A DNA stretch of 64,000 bases from Bradyrhizobium sp. URHD0069 (GTDB lineage Bacteria > Pseudomonadota > Alphaproteobacteria > Rhizobiales > Xanthobacteraceae), in the NCBI RefSeq assembly GCF_000701345.1, contig NZ_JNIJ01000026.1:34373-98372 (forward strand), written 5' to 3'. This document shows positions 62,261 to 64,000 of the stretch, piece after piece. A program made the position numbers and the translations under genes. The notes beneath the pieces were generated by a model. It was given only the letters and a program-made list of their open reading frames with translations, had not been told where the DNA came from and made no database searches. The first letter of the stretch is position 1; each line of letters starts with the position of its first letter.

Positions 62261-62764
62261 GTGAAAGTGACGGTGGGAGAGCAGTTTTCGGCTTACCTTG
62301 TTCCGGCCCACCAGAAACTGGCAAAAGGCGACTATCAGCGGATCGGCTTCACCGACTCGTTCGGCAGATCGCATTGGGCCCCGCGTCAGGACATTCTAAG
62401 AGCCCTGCCTTACATTCGCGAAGAATGCGATCGATTGGCGAAGCCGCCGCCATTAGCGCGCCACGCGCCTGATCAAGGCTGGAAACGGCAATTCGACGAA
62501 CCGATAGCCCTGCCTGCCGGACTGGCGCTGATCACCCTGCGCGACGCCCCAACCTACATCACCGAGCTTCCGAAAAAGGAAGCCGCAGAGCCGGAATGGC
62601 AGGCCGCAATCGAGGCGCTGATGCTGGTGGTCGAGCTAGGCAGACCGACGATGTTTGCGCGAATCGGCGTCATGCGGGCATTGAACCGGGGCCACGTTCG
62701 CGCGTTTAACCCGTCTCGCAAGGACCCTCACTGGGGACGCCGCAAGCTGGCGCGAGATCGATGA
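62261..62764 (+). CDS. DUF982-like protein, copy 2, with N-terminal extension
   Basis: This 167-residue protein starts at GTG 62261. The last 95 residues (WKRQFDEPIALPAGLALITL to NPSRKDPHWGRRKLARDR) match copy 1. The first 75 (GFTDSFGRSHWAPRQDILRALPYIREECD) are a different small domain, so it may be a fusion. It overlaps the next gene by ATGA. It is separated from SRAP by only 12 nt. Confidence 0.7.
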   Translation: MKVTVGEQFSAYLVPAHQKLAKGDYQRIGFTDSFGRSHWAPRQDILRALPYIREECDRLAKPPPLARHAPDQGWKRQFDEPIALPAGLALITLRDAPTYITELPKKEAAEPEWQAAIEALMLVVELGRPTMFARIGVMRALNRGHVRAFNPSRKDPHWGRRKLARDR

Positions 62765-62949
62765 AAACAGTCTGGATTTACGTCGATACAAGAAAACAGG
62801 TCGGCGACCGTGACCATCTCAAGGTGTTTGCAAACTCGGACCTTGCCGATGAGTGGTTCGTGATGAACGATCCTGAAGGCGTCGTGTTTGAATACAAGGT
62901 CATAGGCGTAGATGACGAAACCGGGTCAGGACGCCAACGGCATCGCTAG
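62761..62949 (+). CDS. Small conserved protein, cassette partner, copy 2
   Basis: This 62-residue protein (MKTVWIYVDTRKQVGDRDHLK, then VFANSDLADEWFVMNDPEGVVFEYKV) is a near-copy of the 60513-60659 protein with a 14-residue tail. It overlaps the upstream gene by ATGA. Function is unknown. Confidence 0.7.
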   Translation: MKTVWIYVDTRKQVGDRDHLKVFANSDLADEWFVMNDPEGVVFEYKVIGVDDETGSGRQRHR

Positions 62950-62966
62950 GACCGGCCGATCATCAC

Positions 62967-63045
62967 ATGAAATGCCCGGCTGCGGCCGGTGGTTCGACAT
63001 GCGCGATCTCGGCCAAGTCGCCGAGCACGTCCACGATGCTTGGAG
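62967..63045 (+). pseudogene. Truncated, frameshifted small zinc-finger-like protein
   Basis: ATG 62967 reads MKCP, then after a one-base shift GCGRWFDMRDLGQVAEHVHD. The combined peptide (MKCPxCGxWFDMRDL...EHVHD) matches a small cysteine-pair protein common in this genus, by memory. The C-terminal half is absent, perhaps where the insertion element starts. Confidence 0.4.
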
Positions 63046-63273
63046 GAACCAGCCCCCTGCCACCACCCGGTCAAGGCACCGTGCATTAGCGCGGTGTCGC
63101 ACCACTATCGGGAACGTCGCAAGCCGGCGCGGCATCGGCAATGATGTCCGGTTTGACGCGCATTCCGGACTCAAGTCGGACATCGCGCCATGTCCGATAA
63201 TGGGATGGACCGGCTGCTTCCCCCACGGGGATAGTCTGCAAAGACTATACCGCAGCACCCGGAGAAGCAGCTC
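63046..63273 (+). ncRNA. Left flank of the IS110-type element, possible bridge-RNA region
   Basis: This 228-nt region between the broken gene and the transposase has no gene. It has an ATGTCCG/CGGACAT inverted pair (near 63145 and 63176), with GTCCG recurring. IS110-group elements encode a bridge RNA upstream of the transposase, whereas IS1111-group elements encode it downstream. The boundary of the element cannot be set here. Confidence 0.3.
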
Positions 63274-64000
63274 ATGGATACCACCACACCGCCCTTTGCC
63301 TCGATCGGCATCGACATTGGCAAGGAAGTCTTCCACATCGTCGGCTTCGGCACTGACGGCAAGATTGCTTTTCGTCGCAAGATCAAGCGACTGGCACTAG
63401 CCGAGACCTTCAAGAAGTTGCCACCTTGTGTGGTCGGAATGGAGGCATGCCTCAGTGCGCACTTTGTCAGCCGGGCCCTGCGGCAGCTGGGCCATGAGCC
63501 GAGGATTATCCCGGCGATCTATGTGAAGCCGTTCGTGAAGGGGCAGAAGAACGATTACAACGACGCCGAGGCGATTGCCGAAGCATCCCTACGGCCGAAC
63601 CTGCGCACCGTGCGCGAGAAGACGCAGGATCAACTCGATCTCCAGGCCTGCCATCGAGTTCGCTCCCGCCTGGTCTCGCGGCGGACGGCGACTATCAATC
63701 AGATCCGAGCGTTCCTTATCGAGCAAGGCATCGCGGTTAGGACTGGAGCAAGAGCTCTGCGCAACTCTCTCCCCGCAATTTTAAAGAACCGCAAGGACGA
63801 GATATCACCACGGATGAGCGGCCTGATCGCTGGCCTTTATGAAGACTGGATTTTGCTCGATGAGCGAATCGAGACGATCGCCAGCGAGATCGAGAAGATC
63901 AGCGAGAAGGAAGCCAACTGCCAGCGCCTCATGAGCGTTCCCGGCATTGGCCCACTGATCTCGACCGCCGTGGTCGCTGCCATTGGAACCGGCGAGGCAT
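63274..64000 (+). CDS. IS110-family transposase, 3' end cut by the window edge
   Basis: From ATG 63274 (GGAGAAGC site) 242 codons are open to the end of the window. The DEDD RuvC-like domain shows SIGIDIGKEVFH (D), VVGMEAC (E) and GQKNDYNDAEAIAEA (DD). The helical middle begins LVSRRTATINQIRAFLIEQGIAVR, and the C-terminal domain begins with LMSVPGIGPLISTAVVAAIG. The serine-containing C-terminal half lies outside. It is an RNA-guided recombinase family. Confidence 0.93.
   Translation, partial: MDTTTPPFASIGIDIGKEVFHIVGFGTDGKIAFRRKIKRLALAETFKKLPPCVVGMEACLSAHFVSRALRQLGHEPRIIPAIYVKPFVKGQKNDYNDAEAIAEASLRPNLRTVREKTQDQLDLQACHRVRSRLVSRRTATINQIRAFLIEQGIAVRTGARALRNSLPAILKNRKDEISPRMSGLIAGLYEDWILLDERIETIASEIEKISEKEANCQRLMSVPGIGPLISTAVVAAIGTGEA

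Overview
This window is chromosomal DNA from a GC-rich alphaproteobacterium, most probably Bradyrhizobium or a close relative in the Nitrobacteraceae. That call rests on the rpoC-rpoB-rplL-rplJ / rplA-rplK-nusG-secE cluster, on small secreted and intergenic repeat families I associate with Bradyrhizobium, and on protein families such as DUF1127 and a DUF982-like family. No database search was possible. All family names come from reading motifs.

Layout. 1-1451: 5' part of an FAD-dependent oxidoreductase that runs off the left edge. 1764-15279 (minus): the transcription/translation core, read from right to left as secE, nusG, rplK, rplA, terminator, a 2-hydroxyacid dehydrogenase, a structured rplJ leader, rplJ, rplL, rpoB, rpoC, terminator. 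15551-17478: a 1.9-kb remnant island between an intact tRNA-Trp(CCA) and a perfect 21-bp copy of its 3' end. The island separates tRNA-Trp from secE and carries a DUF1269-type protein, a glycine-rich secreted protein and a doubly frameshifted pseudogene. 17805-21671: a serine hydrolase, two SDR oxidoreductases and a histidine phosphatase. 21720-22800: several palindromic and dispersed intergenic repeats. 22987-29760: an accessory cluster with a winged-helix/TPR regulator, NmrA-like protein, small membrane protein, AraC regulator with a duplicated 3' scar, NDH-2-like flavoprotein, MBL hydrolase and an SDR remnant. 29830-31544: a VOC protein and an RTX-like repeat protein. 32504-35754: an aminoglycoside-phosphotransferase-like protein and an acyl-CoA dehydrogenase, divergent from a TetR regulator with a clear palindromic operator. 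36329-40765: a second acyl-CoA dehydrogenase, then sparse small secreted and hypothetical genes. 41198-43564: bioB and a CaiB-type CoA transferase. 44025-49623: a complete five-gene peptide/nickel-type ABC transporter operon. 50243-51842: a frameshifted acyl-CoA synthetase. 52169-57360: a response regulator followed by an overlapping three-gene chain (DUF1127-tailed protein, di-haem cytochrome c peroxidase-like protein, large VirA-like sensor kinase with a degenerate receiver). 57487-59484: small genes and a deleted alpha/beta-hydrolase pseudogene.

From 59941 to the right edge the DNA looks like another island. It starts with a 44-nt 3' fragment of tRNA-Gly(UCC) and carries two copies of a DUF982-like + small-protein cassette. 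These bracket a zinc-ribbon protein, an ASCH protein and an SRAP (HMCES/YedK-type) protein. The window ends inside an IS110-family transposase.

The best candidates for follow-up are the two tRNA-bounded insertions, the redox-linked sensor operon at 52169-57360, the duplicated cassette around SRAP/ASCH, and the TetR operator. Five pseudogenes or gene remnants are visible from frame changes alone.
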